Counted from the first letter of the stretch, positions 42,000-51,897 are shown. The stretch: DNA of 64,000 nucleotides from Vibrio maritimus (GCF_021441885.1 NZ_CP090438.1:434001-498000), one strand, 5' to 3'. Translations and numbers: made by a program. The notes: generated by a model from the sequence alone, not told the origin.

Positions 42000-42478
42000 T
42001 CACTACTTACATTGGCATCGGTACCAATGTGGAGCGTGAAAAGCACATCAGAGCGGCATTCGTAGAACTGACATCTCTAGGACGCAATCTTGCACTTTCG
42101 CCCGTTTATGCCTGTGAGTCATTTGGCTTCGATGGCAGTGAGTTTTATAACATGGTGGTGCGAGTTGATACCGATCTCAATTTGTTTGAGCTTTCCCAAG
42201 TGTTAAAACAGATTGAGATAAAGTGGGGCAGGGCGGCAGATGCGGCAAAGTTTCAGGATCGCACGCTTGATCTTGATATCTTGTTGTATGGAAATGAAAT
42301 CTCACAAAAAAAGCCGTTAGTTCCGCGTGAAGATATCTTTAAGTATTCCTTTGTCACACAGCCACTGTATGATCTCGACCCGCAGCTTGTTATTCCTAAT
42401 GACGGGCGAACGGTAGAACAGATTTTAGAGACTATGTCCGATGTAGACTCACTGAAAAAAATCGATTTTCAATTTTAG
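41996..42478 (+). CDS. folK: 6-hydroxymethyl-dihydropterin pyrophosphokinase
   Basis: A 160-aa HPPK that transfers pyrophosphate from ATP to 6-hydroxymethyl-dihydropterin. The N-terminus is TYIGIGTNVEREKHI, and the pterin/Mg2+ motif is DRTLDLDILLYG, with PLVPREDI after it. It takes the FolB product, matching the ATGA overlap with folB. There may be a second folK at the usual pcnB-linked site elsewhere. uppP follows 16 bp later. Confidence 0.93.
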   Translation: MITTYIGIGTNVEREKHIRAAFVELTSLGRNLALSPVYACESFGFDGSEFYNMVVRVDTDLNLFELSQVLKQIEIKWGRAADAAKFQDRTLDLDILLYGNEISQKKPLVPREDIFKYSFVTQPLYDLDPQLVIPNDGRTVEQILETMSDVDSLKKIDFQF

Positions 42479-42494
42479 TTGGTAGTTATTAATC

Positions 42495-43298
42495 ATGAGT
42501 TATTTTGAAGCCTTTATACTGGCCTTGGTGCAAGGATTTACTGAATTTTTGCCAATCTCTAGCTCCGCGCACCTTATTTTGCCTTCGGCTATTTTGGGCT
42601 GGGAAGATCAAGGTCTGGCATTTGATGTTGCTGTACACGTAGGCACACTGGCTGCGGTGGTGATCTATTTCCGCAAAGAGGTCGTCACGCTTTTTAGTGC
42701 TCTATTTGGATCCATATTCAAGGGAGAGCGAAGCAAAGAATCGAAACTGGCGTGGATGATTGTTCTAGCAACGATTCCGGCATGTATCTTCGGTTTGCTG
42801 ATGAAGGACATTATTGAGCTTTATCTGCGCAGTGCTTATGTGATTGCGACGACGACAATCGTATTTGGCTTGTTGCTGTGGTGGGTTGATAAAAACGCTA
42901 AGCTGGCGGATGACGAATATCAAGCGGGCTGGAAGAAAGCGTTATTCATTGGTCTGGCTCAGGCCGCGGCAATCATTCCTGGTACTTCTCGCTCTGGTGC
43001 GACGATTACTGCAGCGTTATACCTTGGATTTACCCGTGAAGCGGCAGCGCGCTTTTCATTCTTAATGTCGATTCCAATTATCACGCTTGCGGGTGCGTAT
43101 CTTGGTTTGAAACTCGCCACTGGCAGTGAGCCGATTCACTTTGGTTTCTTGTTAACGGGCATCATTGTTTCGTTCGTTAGTGCGTATATCTGTATTCACT
43201 TCTTCTTGAAGCTTATCTCACGTATGGGCATGACGCCGTTTGTGATTTATCGCTTGATCTTAGGTGTGGGTCTGTTTGCTTTTCTGCTAATGAGCTAA
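42495..43298 (+). CDS. uppP: Undecaprenyl-diphosphatase
   Basis: A 267-aa integral membrane phosphatase (BacA) that recycles undecaprenyl diphosphate for peptidoglycan and O-antigen synthesis and gives bacitracin resistance. The two signature loops are QGFTEFLPISSSAHLIL (about 14-30) and PGTSRSGATITAAL (about 160-175). About eight helices are seen. It is the third gene of a folB-folK-uppP operon, converging on cca with a hairpin between. Confidence 0.96.
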   Translation: MSYFEAFILALVQGFTEFLPISSSAHLILPSAILGWEDQGLAFDVAVHVGTLAAVVIYFRKEVVTLFSALFGSIFKGERSKESKLAWMIVLATIPACIFGLLMKDIIELYLRSAYVIATTTIVFGLLLWWVDKNAKLADDEYQAGWKKALFIGLAQAAAIIPGTSRSGATITAALYLGFTREAAARFSFLMSIPIITLAGAYLGLKLATGSEPIHFGFLLTGIIVSFVSAYICIHFFLKLISRMGMTPFVIYRLILGVGLFAFLLMS

Positions 43299-43307
43299 TT
43301 TCACTTG

Positions 43308-43341
43308 ATAGTGGCTCAGAGCTTTTCCTTCGAGCCACTAT
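43308..43341. terminator. Hairpin between uppP and cca
   Basis: ATAGTGGCTC and GAGCCACTAT are paired over a 14-nt loop. T-tracts are poor on both sides; it is probably a shared weak terminator of convergent genes. Confidence 0.6.
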
Positions 43342-43356
43342 TCATCATCACTCGCT

Positions 43357-44583
43357 TTAGTTTCCCTCGGCTAATGCCATTTCAACCGCTTTGATGCGGC
43401 GTTTATCCAGCTCTTCCTTTATCGCCTGTCCTTTAAATCCATCAGCAATAATGGGTTGGACATTAACACTAACTGCAGCTCGATATGCTGTCATGAAACG
43501 CTCTGCTTGTGGGTAAGGTTCCGTTTCCAATCCTTTTCGACCCCTGTGGTCCGCCTCGCAGCATACTAAGACTTGCTCAAGTTTTTCAGGTTTTCGCCAG
43601 ACATCGAGTTGGCCGAATATTTTCACAAAGGTGCTGGCGCGCAGTTCAAATGCGCGATGAACATTCGAATGCTGAGCGCACACGGCAATAGCAAGATCTC
43701 GGTAGTCATTGGGGACGCGAACCCGTGCGCACAATGCCTTAATGATCTTCTGTCCTGTGTGCGTGTGTAGCTTGTGGCTTGGCCACTCTTCTTTGGGGGT
43801 GACCGCTTTTCCTAAGTCATGAACTTGGGCTGCGAATCGCACGGTTGGCAAGCTGCTTAATCGTGATACCTGTTTAGCCACCATTAAGGTATGGACGCCA
43901 GAATCAATTTCTGGGTGCCATTTTTCTGGTTGTGGGACGCCAAACAGTGCATCTATCTCTGGCAGTACGACTTCTAAGGCACCGCAGTCTCTAAGAACCT
44001 GTAAGAAAACCTCAGGCGATTGTGTGGTTAACGACTTATGCCACTCTTGCCAGACGCGCTCGGCTGTCAGGTATTCGAGCTCCCCTGCGTCGACCATAGT
44101 GCGCATGAGCGACATTGTTTCAGGGGATACCTGAAAACCAAGATGAGCAAGTTTCGCGGCAAATCGTGCAACGCGAAGGACACGAAGTGGATCTTCACTA
44201 AATGCTGGTGAGACATGTCTCAACACCCGCTCTTCGAGGTCTTGCTGCCCATTGTAGGGATCGATAAGCTCGCCTGTTCCATCTTGGGCAATAGCATTGA
44301 TGGTGAGATCGCGGCGCATTAAGTCTTGCTCTAGCGTGACATCCGGTGATGAGAAACATTCGAAACCGGTATAGCCTTTACCAGATTTTCGTTCAGTTCG
44401 AGCTAATGCGTGCTCTTCTTTAGAATCTGGATGCAAAAATACCGGGAAGTCTTTGCCCACGGCTTGAAAGCCGAGCTCAAGCATCGCCTCTGGTGTGGCT
44501 CCGACGACCACCCAATCTCTGTCGTAGACATCAATTTTTAATAATTGGTCGCGTACTGCGCCTCCAACAAGAAAGACTTGCAA
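43357..44583 (-). CDS. cca: CCA tRNA nucleotidyltransferase (with HD domain)
   Basis: A 408-aa class II CCA-adding enzyme of the E. coli type. The nucleotidyltransferase head has FLVGGAVRDQLL and the DxD-bearing VYDRDWVVVG. RRDLTINAIAQD binds the primer/nucleotide, and an HD phosphohydrolase domain follows (RFAAQVHDLGKAVTP, about 255). It builds or repairs the 3' CCA of tRNAs. It is divergent from gspA, with 85 bp between. Confidence 0.96.
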   Translation of the reverse strand: MQVFLVGGAVRDQLLKIDVYDRDWVVVGATPEAMLELGFQAVGKDFPVFLHPDSKEEHALARTERKSGKGYTGFECFSSPDVTLEQDLMRRDLTINAIAQDGTGELIDPYNGQQDLEERVLRHVSPAFSEDPLRVLRVARFAAKLAHLGFQVSPETMSLMRTMVDAGELEYLTAERVWQEWHKSLTTQSPEVFLQVLRDCGALEVVLPEIDALFGVPQPEKWHPEIDSGVHTLMVAKQVSRLSSLPTVRFAAQVHDLGKAVTPKEEWPSHKLHTHTGQKIIKALCARVRVPNDYRDLAIAVCAQHSNVHRAFELRASTFVKIFGQLDVWRKPEKLEQVLVCCEADHRGRKGLETEPYPQAERFMTAYRAAVSVNVQPIIADGFKGQAIKEELDKRRIKAVEMALAEGN

Positions 44584-44668
44584 ATTGGCTCCCCTTTTTA
44601 CTACTTAGCCGTTGGCATTACTGAGCGCCAATGGTACTTTGCTTTGAGTGATATTGTAAGGTTAACCC

Positions 44669-46351
44669 ATGTACAAGGATTATTTTGGTTTTCGCGAGGT
44701 ACCGTTCTCGATAGTACCGAGTTCTCGCTACTTGTTTTTAAGTCAACGCCACCGAGAAGCGATGCAGCATTTGCAAGCTGGACTCGGTCAGGGTGGCGGC
44801 TTTGCCATGCTTACAGGTGAGGTAGGTACCGGGAAAACCACGGTGGCCAAAGCCATGCTGGCTTCGCTTGATGACAAAACGGCGTCAGGTCTCATTTTAA
44901 ATCCAACGTTTTCAAGCCAAGATCTGCTTGAAGCGATTTGTGATGAATTCTCTATCTCTTATCCTGAGCAAGCCTCACTCAAGCAGTTAAGCCAAGCGAT
45001 CTATCAGTATTTACAACACAATGAGCAACAAGGCATCAATACGCTGGTGGTCATTGATGAAGCTCAGCATCTTTCAGCAGAAGTGCTAGAGCAACTGCGC
45101 CTTTTAACCAATCTGGAAACCGACGATCGTAAGCTTCTGAAAGTACTTCTGATTGGCCAGCCTGAGTTGCAACAGAAGCTAAGAACGACGCAATTACGCC
45201 AGTTAGCTCAGCGTATTACGGGTCGATATCATTTACTGCCATTATCAGAAGGCGAGGCTCGTCAGTATATCGAGTTTCGCTTATCGACAGCAGGCGGCGA
45301 GACTTCGTTATTTAACAAGTCGGCAGTAGCGGCGATTAACAATGCGAGTCAGGGTATTCCAAGGCTGATTAACCTGATTGGGGATAAAGCATTGCAGTAC
45401 GCTTACCATTCAGGTGAGAAGCGAGTGTCAAAGTCTATCGCTCTCAAAGCGTGTGAAGATATTCTCTCGTTTCAGGCTCCCGGTGTTGGTAATGCAGCCA
45501 AATCAACGGCTAGCCCATGGCGTCAAGCCATAGGTCAATATGCTCTGCCTGCCCTCTTGGGCGTGTGTGTTGCGGCGGGTTTGTACTGGAAGGGAGCTGA
45601 TGCCTTGTCTTGGGCTCAGCACTCATGGGCGTCGCTGCAGGCGACTGATGTTCCCAATGAAACGGCACCTGTCGAGACACCCGTGGATGCGCGAGCGGTG
45701 ATTGCCGAAGAGCCTCAGCCGCAACAGACTCTATACCCTGCCGAATTGATTCCGCAACTGCTAAATCGTGATGACAAAATTGCTGCGATCCAGGAGCTTT
45801 ATGCCGTTTGGGGATATAGAGCCAGCGTGTTAGATGGCATGTGCGACTCTGAAACCAATGGTTTGTTTCAATGCCAGAAGTACCTTGGCACGTTAGAGCA
45901 GATCACAGCACAAAACCTTCCTGTTGTTATGCCTTTGTATCATAAAGGGCGAGAAGGCTATGTCGTGCTCTACAGAGTGGCTGGTGATGAGGTTGAGGTG
46001 CTCAATGGTACGCAACGTATTGCCATGTCGAAAGAGTGGCTAGAATCACTATGGACCGGTGAGTACTACTCGATTTGGCAACGTGAGATCTACTCGACAC
46101 TGCGCTTGAATCAACAAGGCGAGCAGGTGTTGCTGTTGGATAGCAAACTGTCTCAAGTATTGGGTGACCAGCCAACCGGCAATGACGTGTTCGATAAAAC
46201 ACTAGAGCGTAAAGTTGAGGTCTTCCAACGCTGGCAAAATATGGATGTCGATGGCATTGCTGGAAGAAACACACTCCGACAGCTAGAGCTTATGACCCAG
46301 ACCGACGCACCTAGCCTGGTTTGGGATAACCCTGAGGAATCCATGCAATGA
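44669..46351 (+). CDS. gspA: GspA/ExeA-type ATPase for type II secretion assembly
   Basis: A 560-aa protein. The N-terminal AAA ATPase has MYKDYFGFREVPFSIVPS, Walker A TGEVGTGKTTVAKA (about 48-61) and Walker B VVIDEAQHL. A membrane helix spans about 288-306. The periplasmic part carries a C39-like/peptidase-related segment and a C-terminal peptidoglycan-binding domain with WQNMDVDGIAGRNTLRQLE. In Aeromonas and Vibrio, ExeA with ExeB helps place the GspD secretin through peptidoglycan. It overlaps gspB by 4 nt (ATGA). Confidence 0.93.
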   Translation: MYKDYFGFREVPFSIVPSSRYLFLSQRHREAMQHLQAGLGQGGGFAMLTGEVGTGKTTVAKAMLASLDDKTASGLILNPTFSSQDLLEAICDEFSISYPEQASLKQLSQAIYQYLQHNEQQGINTLVVIDEAQHLSAEVLEQLRLLTNLETDDRKLLKVLLIGQPELQQKLRTTQLRQLAQRITGRYHLLPLSEGEARQYIEFRLSTAGGETSLFNKSAVAAINNASQGIPRLINLIGDKALQYAYHSGEKRVSKSIALKACEDILSFQAPGVGNAAKSTASPWRQAIGQYALPALLGVCVAAGLYWKGADALSWAQHSWASLQATDVPNETAPVETPVDARAVIAEEPQPQQTLYPAELIPQLLNRDDKIAAIQELYAVWGYRASVLDGMCDSETNGLFQCQKYLGTLEQITAQNLPVVMPLYHKGREGYVVLYRVAGDEVEVLNGTQRIAMSKEWLESLWTGEYYSIWQREIYSTLRLNQQGEQVLLLDSKLSQVLGDQPTGNDVFDKTLERKVEVFQRWQNMDVDGIAGRNTLRQLELMTQTDAPSLVWDNPEESMQ

Positions 46352-46983
46352 GTCAGGTTACTTCTGTGAGTCTACTTCTTGTGGCGATGGTGAGTGGTGC
46401 AGCGCTTGCTGAAAGCCCATCGAATAACCCAGCTAATAGCGAAGAATACTCGGTATTAGCGTATCCGACGTTTTCTGAGTTAAAGCCGTTGCCTAAAAGA
46501 ACGTATGTAGCGCCGCTGCCGATACCCGAACCAATGGCCGCTATCCAGGCTTCATCAAACAGCGAGCGTGAGTTGCCTAGTGTTTCTGAGCCAGCGCTTA
46601 ATGCTCCAAAACCAACAAACACGTCTAATGAACCTTTTGGGTTGGATGATCTTGATTTGAGTGGACTTGATCCAGACATCGCGAGAAAAGTGGCGGCGGC
46701 GATGAGTAATGAGCCGGAAAATCCTCTGCTTCGCAATGCTGACCATATAGCATTAGAGAGCAACGAGGCCCGCTATCGAGGTCGTTTGCCCGCCCTTAAT
46801 TTACAGACCCACATGTACTCGTCGGATACGAACCGAAGATGGATCAAGGTAAATGGTCAGGAAATGAAAGAAGGCGATCGACTCAATTCGATCCAGTTAC
46901 TGGCGATTGAACCGCAGTCGATAACGATTCGATTCGACAATGACATTATCGATATCCCGGCGCTTTATGAATGGGGCGGGTAA
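46348..46983 (+). CDS. gspB: GspB/ExeB-type secretin assembly protein
   Basis: A 211-aa protein that partners GspA. The C-terminal T2SSB domain (about 148-211) has RLPALNLQTHMYSSD, MKEGDRL and a final ALYEWGG. The middle is Pro/Ser-rich. The N-terminus (MSQVTSVSLLLVAMVSGAALA) looks like a cleavable signal peptide rather than the cytoplasmic tail plus anchor helix of longer ExeB proteins, so this one may be periplasmic rather than membrane-tethered. It overlaps gspA by 4 nt and is followed by a strong terminator. Confidence 0.9.
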   Translation: MSQVTSVSLLLVAMVSGAALAESPSNNPANSEEYSVLAYPTFSELKPLPKRTYVAPLPIPEPMAAIQASSNSERELPSVSEPALNAPKPTNTSNEPFGLDDLDLSGLDPDIARKVAAAMSNEPENPLLRNADHIALESNEARYRGRLPALNLQTHMYSSDTNRRWIKVNGQEMKEGDRLNSIQLLAIEPQSITIRFDNDIIDIPALYEWGG

Positions 46984-46988
46984 TAAAC

Positions 46989-47030
46989 AAAAAAATGAGG
47001 CTCGCCGATGTGGTGAGCCTCATTTTTTAA
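46989..47030. terminator. Bidirectional terminator
   Basis: AAAAATGAGGCTC and GAGCCTCATTTTT are paired over an 11-nt loop between convergent gspB and the PglL-like gene. Confidence 0.93.
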
Positions 47031-47071
47031 CTAGCTTATTTTAACGAGCCTACTCTTACGAGCTCAGTTTT

Positions 47072-48850
47072 TTAAAGAGTAGTAGACGTAGAACTTACGG
47101 CCTCACTGGGGTTGCTGGTTGGCGTGGAAATAGGTGCCAGTGCAAACGTGTGATCCGGGAATAGATATTGCGCCTCGGCGAGCACCTGCTGGGCCTTACT
47201 TACCTCACCACTACCTTGATACGCCAAGATCAAGTTTCGATAGAAGGCTGGTCTGGGTTTACTCTTAATCACCTCGACTGACCAATCAATATAAGGCTGA
47301 ATATACTCTGGGTTTCCGGTTGCGAGTCCAAGTTTTAAGTAGGTGCTGTATAGATCCCAGTGATACCTGTCTTTCCAAACCACAGGATTCGTCACTTGCT
47401 CTAGCAGACTTGCGTCGACCGGTTGCGACTTTTCAAATTTGGTCAGTACATAGTTGGTGTGCAGCGCCGCGACCATATACACACTGACCAAGATAGGGAT
47501 GAGCAATGACAGAACCCTAGAGAGCGTTTTGGTAAACGAAGTAAAAGAGATCTGTTTGATCCTTGGCGTACGTTGATCGACCCAGTAGATAAGAATAATG
47601 AATGTGATCCAGTGGATCAGCGAGTGGTAAAACGGGTACTCAAGCTGACTGTGCAAAAAGATGGGCAGAAACAGTGCAAATATAGCGAGTCGAGTTCCCT
47701 TTTTAGCGGTGTAGATCCGACTCAATACAAATAGAGCAGCCAGTAGAATGCCGAGCATTGGGAGTAGGCCACCTTCAATCCCCCAAAACAGCATTTCGTT
47801 GTGTGGGTGATCAAGAGCCGGCAGACCTGGTGCAAAGCTGTCGTTGAGCTGGTGCTGTCTCGCGGTATAAATCAGATACTCCGATTCAAACTTACCCAGT
47901 CCGTAGCCTGTGAATGGCTTTTCAATCAACATATCTAAAGACTGGCTATAGATGGTTGAACGCACATCTTCGAGACTCGACTTTTGCGTGATCAGATTCT
48001 GACTTCCTGAGTTACCGAACCCTAATAGCAGTCCTAGAGCTAAACCAGCAAGAGTAGCGAGAGTCCAGCCTCTAAAGCGTTTTCTGGTCGAGTGGCGGTA
48101 AAGATATGGCACAAGAAATACAAACCCCATCGCAGCGCCAAGCCAACCGGTTCGAGAGCCCAATACTACGACTAAAGGTATGGTAATTATGGGGGTGACA
48201 TAGAGGATAGATACGTCACTGATTCGCCAGTTGTACTTATGCTTTTGCCTAGCGAGTAAGTAGCCAGAGAGAACGAAACCTGTAGCGAGAAAGCTTGCCA
48301 TGACGTTAGGCTGCTGAAAAATGCCATAGGGACGGTTAGTCGATACATCGTAGCCGAACCAATTGTCAGGCGTGAGCAGCAGGAACTGAGCATAACCGAT
48401 TGAAGCTTCAATGAGAGAAGCGAGCACGATGAGCCACAGCAAGCGTTGCTTCTGTTTGTTGGTAAATTGAAATTGCTGCAGCAATACAAAAAACAAGAAA
48501 CCAAACCAGAGGGCGACATATCGAGGAGCGACAGACGCGATATCTGGACCGCTGTAGAGTAAGGGCAGCGTCATCAATACACAGGAAAGCCCAAGCCCTA
48601 CGGTTAGTTTGCTAAATTTTAGTACTCGATTAGTGCCTAGCTGGTAAAGCCCCAAGCCAATGGCTATCGAGAAAACGATCCATGCTGTGTTGTTGAACGA
48701 CAGCGCAAGGCCGGTTCCCCCAGGGTTTGGCCAAAATAGATGTGTCGCAATAAGAAACAGCACCGCCATGGCGGTCATAAACTTGCGATTAAGGGGAGGA
48801 CGAACCTTTACTGGTTCGAGTTCCGTTCCATTGGTATGAATGATTGCCAT
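47072..48850 (-). CDS. pglL: PglL/WaaL-type O-oligosaccharyltransferase or O-antigen ligase
   Basis: A 592-aa inner-membrane protein with about 12 helices and a large periplasmic loop. The Wzy_C motif region has GYGLGKFESEY and the key ALDHPHNEMLFWGIEGGLLP (catalytic His of ligases and PglL enzymes). The C-terminal Wzy_C_2 region ends in a soluble domain (about 480-592) with tetratricopeptide-like helices. The V. cholerae gene next to uvrA (VC0393) was shown to be a PglL-type protein O-glycosyltransferase, and the position here is the same. WaaL-type O-antigen ligation remains possible. It is likely a separate transcript, convergent with gspAB. Confidence 0.75.
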   Translation of the reverse strand: MAIIHTNGTELEPVKVRPPLNRKFMTAMAVLFLIATHLFWPNPGGTGLALSFNNTAWIVFSIAIGLGLYQLGTNRVLKFSKLTVGLGLSCVLMTLPLLYSGPDIASVAPRYVALWFGFLFFVLLQQFQFTNKQKQRLLWLIVLASLIEASIGYAQFLLLTPDNWFGYDVSTNRPYGIFQQPNVMASFLATGFVLSGYLLARQKHKYNWRISDVSILYVTPIITIPLVVVLGSRTGWLGAAMGFVFLVPYLYRHSTRKRFRGWTLATLAGLALGLLLGFGNSGSQNLITQKSSLEDVRSTIYSQSLDMLIEKPFTGYGLGKFESEYLIYTARQHQLNDSFAPGLPALDHPHNEMLFWGIEGGLLPMLGILLAALFVLSRIYTAKKGTRLAIFALFLPIFLHSQLEYPFYHSLIHWITFIILIYWVDQRTPRIKQISFTSFTKTLSRVLSLLIPILVSVYMVAALHTNYVLTKFEKSQPVDASLLEQVTNPVVWKDRYHWDLYSTYLKLGLATGNPEYIQPYIDWSVEVIKSKPRPAFYRNLILAYQGSGEVSKAQQVLAEAQYLFPDHTFALAPISTPTSNPSEAVSSTSTTL

Positions 48851-48878
48851 GTTCGCGACTAGTTAAACTCAAGAAAAT

Positions 48879-48905
48879 CATAGGAGGTCAAACTGACCTC
48901 CTATG
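48879..48905 (-). terminator. Terminator of uvrA
   Basis: CATAGGAGGTCA and TGACCTCCTATG are perfect 12-bp arms with a 3-nt loop. On the minus strand ATTTTCTT follows. It lies between uvrA and the PglL-like gene. Confidence 0.8.
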
Positions 48906-48919
48906 TATGATGCTCTAAT

Positions 48920-51757
48920 TTAACCTTTTAGCATAGGTTTTAGGAAGCGTGCTGTGTGAGAACCTTCGACTTGGGACACAGTTTCTGGCGTGCCTTCTGC
49001 GATGATTTCACCACCGCCTTGTCCGCCTTCTGGGCCTAAATCGATGATCCAATCTGAGGTCTTGATGACATCAAGGTTGTGTTCAATCACCACAACGGTA
49101 TTGCCGTGGTCGCGTAAACGGTGCAGTACCGACAACAATAATTCGATATCGTGGAAGTGCAGACCCGTTGTCGGCTCATCCAAGATATACAAGGTTTTAC
49201 CCGTATCGCGTTTAGACAGCTCTCTTGCTAGCTTCACACGTTGTGCTTCACCACCAGACAGCGTAGTTGCTGCTTGACCTAAACGGATGTACGACAGGCC
49301 CACATCCATCAAGGTTTGTAGTTTTCTGGCGATGACAGGAACAGGGTCGAAGAACTCTCTTGCGTCCTCGACGGTCATCTGTAGAACTTCGTCAATCGTT
49401 TTGCCTTTATAGCGAACTTCCAGTGTTTCACGGTTGTATCGCTTGCCTTTACACACATCACAAGGCACGTATACATCAGGAAGGAAGTGCATCTCTACCT
49501 TGATGACGCCATCACCCTGACATGCTTCGCAGCGGCCACCTCGCACGTTAAAGCTAAAGCGCCCTGGCTTATAGCCGCGTGAGCGGGCTTCCTGTGTGCC
49601 TGCAAACAGCTCACGGATTGGCGTGAAGATACCGGTATAGGTTGCTGGGTTTGAACGTGGCGTTCGACCGATAGGGCTTTGGTCGATATCAATGACCTTG
49701 TCAAAATGCTCAAGCCCTTCAATTTTCTTATACGGTGACGGCTCTGCAGTCGTAGCACCATTGAGTTGGGTGTGGGCGATCTTAAAGAAGGTATCGTTAA
49801 TCAGCGTTGATTTACCGGAACCCGACACCCCAGTAATACAGCTAAACAGACCGACTGGTACCGTAAGGTCAACATTTTTCAGGTTGTTACCCGTCGCGCC
49901 TTGTAGCGTGACTACTTTTTTCGGATCCATAGGGGTGCGATTTTCAGGGATTGCGATCTCGCGCTTACCACTCAGATATTGACCGGTAAGGGATTGTTCT
50001 GATGCAATGATATCGTCAATCGTGCCTTCAGCAACTACTGAGCCTCCATGAACCCCAGCACCAGGACCGATATCAATCACATGATCGGCTGTACGAATGG
50101 CATCTTCATCATGTTCAACCACGAGAACTGTGTTGCCGAGATCCCTTAGGTGGGTCAAGGTATTAAGCAGGCGTTCGTTATCACGCTGATGGAGACCAAT
50201 GGAAGGCTCATCCAGTACATACATTACCCCAACTAGGCCCGCACCAATTTGGCTGGCCAAACGAATACGCTGAGCTTCACCACCAGATAAGGTTTCAGCG
50301 CTGCGAGATAGGTTAAGGTAGTTCAAGCCGACGTTGACGAGGAAATGGAGTCTGTCGTTGATCTCCTTCATTACCTTTTCGGCGATTTGAGCTCGCTGAC
50401 CCTCTAGCTTGAGTGACTGGAAGAAAGCCATCGCTTCGCTGATACTCATCTCAACGATCTCTGGCAGTGTCGTATCGTCGACAAAGACATTGCGCGCCTC
50501 TTCACGCAAGCGAGTTCCGCCACACGTTCCACAAGACTTGGTAGAGATGTACTTAGCCAGATCTTCACGAACCGAGTTTGATTCTGTATCGCGATAGCGA
50601 CGCTCTAGGGTGTTCAAGATCCCTTCGAATGGATGACGTTTGACGCGGATATCACCGCGATCATTGACGTAGTTGAACTCGATCTCAGTGCGTCCAGAGC
50701 CGGTTAATACGACGTCTTTAATTTTCTTAGGGAGTGATTTAAACGGCGCAAACAGATCAAAGTCATAATGCTTTGCCAGCGACGTTAACATCTGGAAATA
50801 GTAGTAGTTTTTCTGATCCCACCCACGGATTGCCCCGTCTGCAATGCTGAGGTTTTCATCTACGATGACACGGTCAGGATCGAAGTACTGCTGCACACCG
50901 AGTCCGTCACAGGTGTGACAAGCGCCCGCTGGATTGTTGAATGAGAACAATCTAGGTTCTAGCTCTTGTAAGCTGTAGCCACAATATGGGCAAGCAAAGT
51001 TCGCTGAGAAGATGATGTCTTCTTTCTCCGGCTCATCCATCCAAGCGACGCCAACGATGCCACCAGAGAGCTCAAGTGCCGTCTCGAAAGATTCAGCCAG
51101 ACGTTGCTGAAGGTTTTCGCGTACCTTGAAGCGATCCACAACGACCTCGATTGTGTGCTTTTTATGGAGCTCTAGAGTCGGCGGATCAGAGAGATCGCAA
51201 GTTTCACCATCGATACGAGCACGAATAAAGCCCTGAGCGGCGAGGTTCTCTAAGGTTTTAACGTGTTCCCCTTTACGCTCCTTAACAATAGGTGCCAGCA
51301 ACATCATCTTGGAGCCTTCAGGAAGCTCCAACACCTTATCGACCATCTGGCTTACAGTTTGAGCGGCCAGTGGTACTTTGTGGGTAGGGCAACGCGGTTC
51401 GCCAACTCGAGCGTACAGCAATCGCAAATAGTCATAGACCTCAGTAATGGTACCCACGGTTGAGCGTGGATTGTGAGAGGTGGACTTTTGTTCAATGGAA
51501 ATAGCAGGTGACAGACCTTCGATGTGGTCAACATCCGGTTTTTCCATGAGTGAAAGGAACTGTCTTGCATAAGCGGACAAGGACTCTACATAGCGACGCT
51601 GACCTTCTGCATATAGGGTATCAAAAGCAAGAGATGATTTGCCTGAGCCAGAGAGACCTGTGATAACGGTAAGTTTGTCGCGAGGAATTGTGAGATTGAC
51701 GTTTTTAAGGTTATGGGTGCGGGCGCCCCTAACTTCGATCTTGTCCATTGTTGCCAC
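48920..51757 (-). CDS. uvrA: Excinuclease ABC subunit A
   Basis: A 945-aa damage-recognition ATPase of nucleotide excision repair; it loads UvrB on lesions. It has two ABC modules. The first Walker A GLSGSGKSSLAF is at about 31-42, its signature SGGEAQRIRLA. The second Walker A GVSGSGKSTLIN is at about 640 and its signature TLSGGEAQRVKLA. Cys pairs (CPYCG/CHTCDG, CGTCGG, CEACQG/CDVCKG) form the zinc modules. Length is typical (about 940). A LexA box lies about 60 bp upstream of the start, so it is SOS-induced. Confidence 0.98.
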   Translation of the reverse strand: MATMDKIEVRGARTHNLKNVNLTIPRDKLTVITGLSGSGKSSLAFDTLYAEGQRRYVESLSAYARQFLSLMEKPDVDHIEGLSPAISIEQKSTSHNPRSTVGTITEVYDYLRLLYARVGEPRCPTHKVPLAAQTVSQMVDKVLELPEGSKMMLLAPIVKERKGEHVKTLENLAAQGFIRARIDGETCDLSDPPTLELHKKHTIEVVVDRFKVRENLQQRLAESFETALELSGGIVGVAWMDEPEKEDIIFSANFACPYCGYSLQELEPRLFSFNNPAGACHTCDGLGVQQYFDPDRVIVDENLSIADGAIRGWDQKNYYYFQMLTSLAKHYDFDLFAPFKSLPKKIKDVVLTGSGRTEIEFNYVNDRGDIRVKRHPFEGILNTLERRYRDTESNSVREDLAKYISTKSCGTCGGTRLREEARNVFVDDTTLPEIVEMSISEAMAFFQSLKLEGQRAQIAEKVMKEINDRLHFLVNVGLNYLNLSRSAETLSGGEAQRIRLASQIGAGLVGVMYVLDEPSIGLHQRDNERLLNTLTHLRDLGNTVLVVEHDEDAIRTADHVIDIGPGAGVHGGSVVAEGTIDDIIASEQSLTGQYLSGKREIAIPENRTPMDPKKVVTLQGATGNNLKNVDLTVPVGLFSCITGVSGSGKSTLINDTFFKIAHTQLNGATTAEPSPYKKIEGLEHFDKVIDIDQSPIGRTPRSNPATYTGIFTPIRELFAGTQEARSRGYKPGRFSFNVRGGRCEACQGDGVIKVEMHFLPDVYVPCDVCKGKRYNRETLEVRYKGKTIDEVLQMTVEDAREFFDPVPVIARKLQTLMDVGLSYIRLGQAATTLSGGEAQRVKLARELSKRDTGKTLYILDEPTTGLHFHDIELLLSVLHRLRDHGNTVVVIEHNLDVIKTSDWIIDLGPEGGQGGGEIIAEGTPETVSQVEGSHTARFLKPMLKG

Positions 51758-51812
51758 TCATGTAATACGTAGTGTGACAAGTATTACATAGTGTGAAGTT
51801 TGTGCAAAGAAA

Positions 51813-51832
51813 TACTGGATAAAAAAACAGGC
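51813..51832. promoter_or_regulatory. LexA (SOS) box of uvrA
   Basis: TACTGGATAAAAAAACAGGC has the CTG-N10-CAG core (51815-51830) with an AT-rich spacer, matching TACTGT-(AT)4-ACAGTA at the key positions. It sits just upstream of uvrA. Confidence 0.75.
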
Positions 51833-51840
51833 TTTGAAAG

Positions 51841-51873
51841 AAAAATGGCCACTACTAAGTAGTGGCCATTTAT
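51841..51873. terminator. Terminator of galU
   Basis: AAATGGCCACTAC and GTAGTGGCCATTT form a 13-bp stem with a 3-nt loop. T's follow on the minus strand, 25 bp after the galU stop. Confidence 0.9.
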
Positions 51874-51897
51874 ATGCTTCAGTGAGCTTAAACGTGC

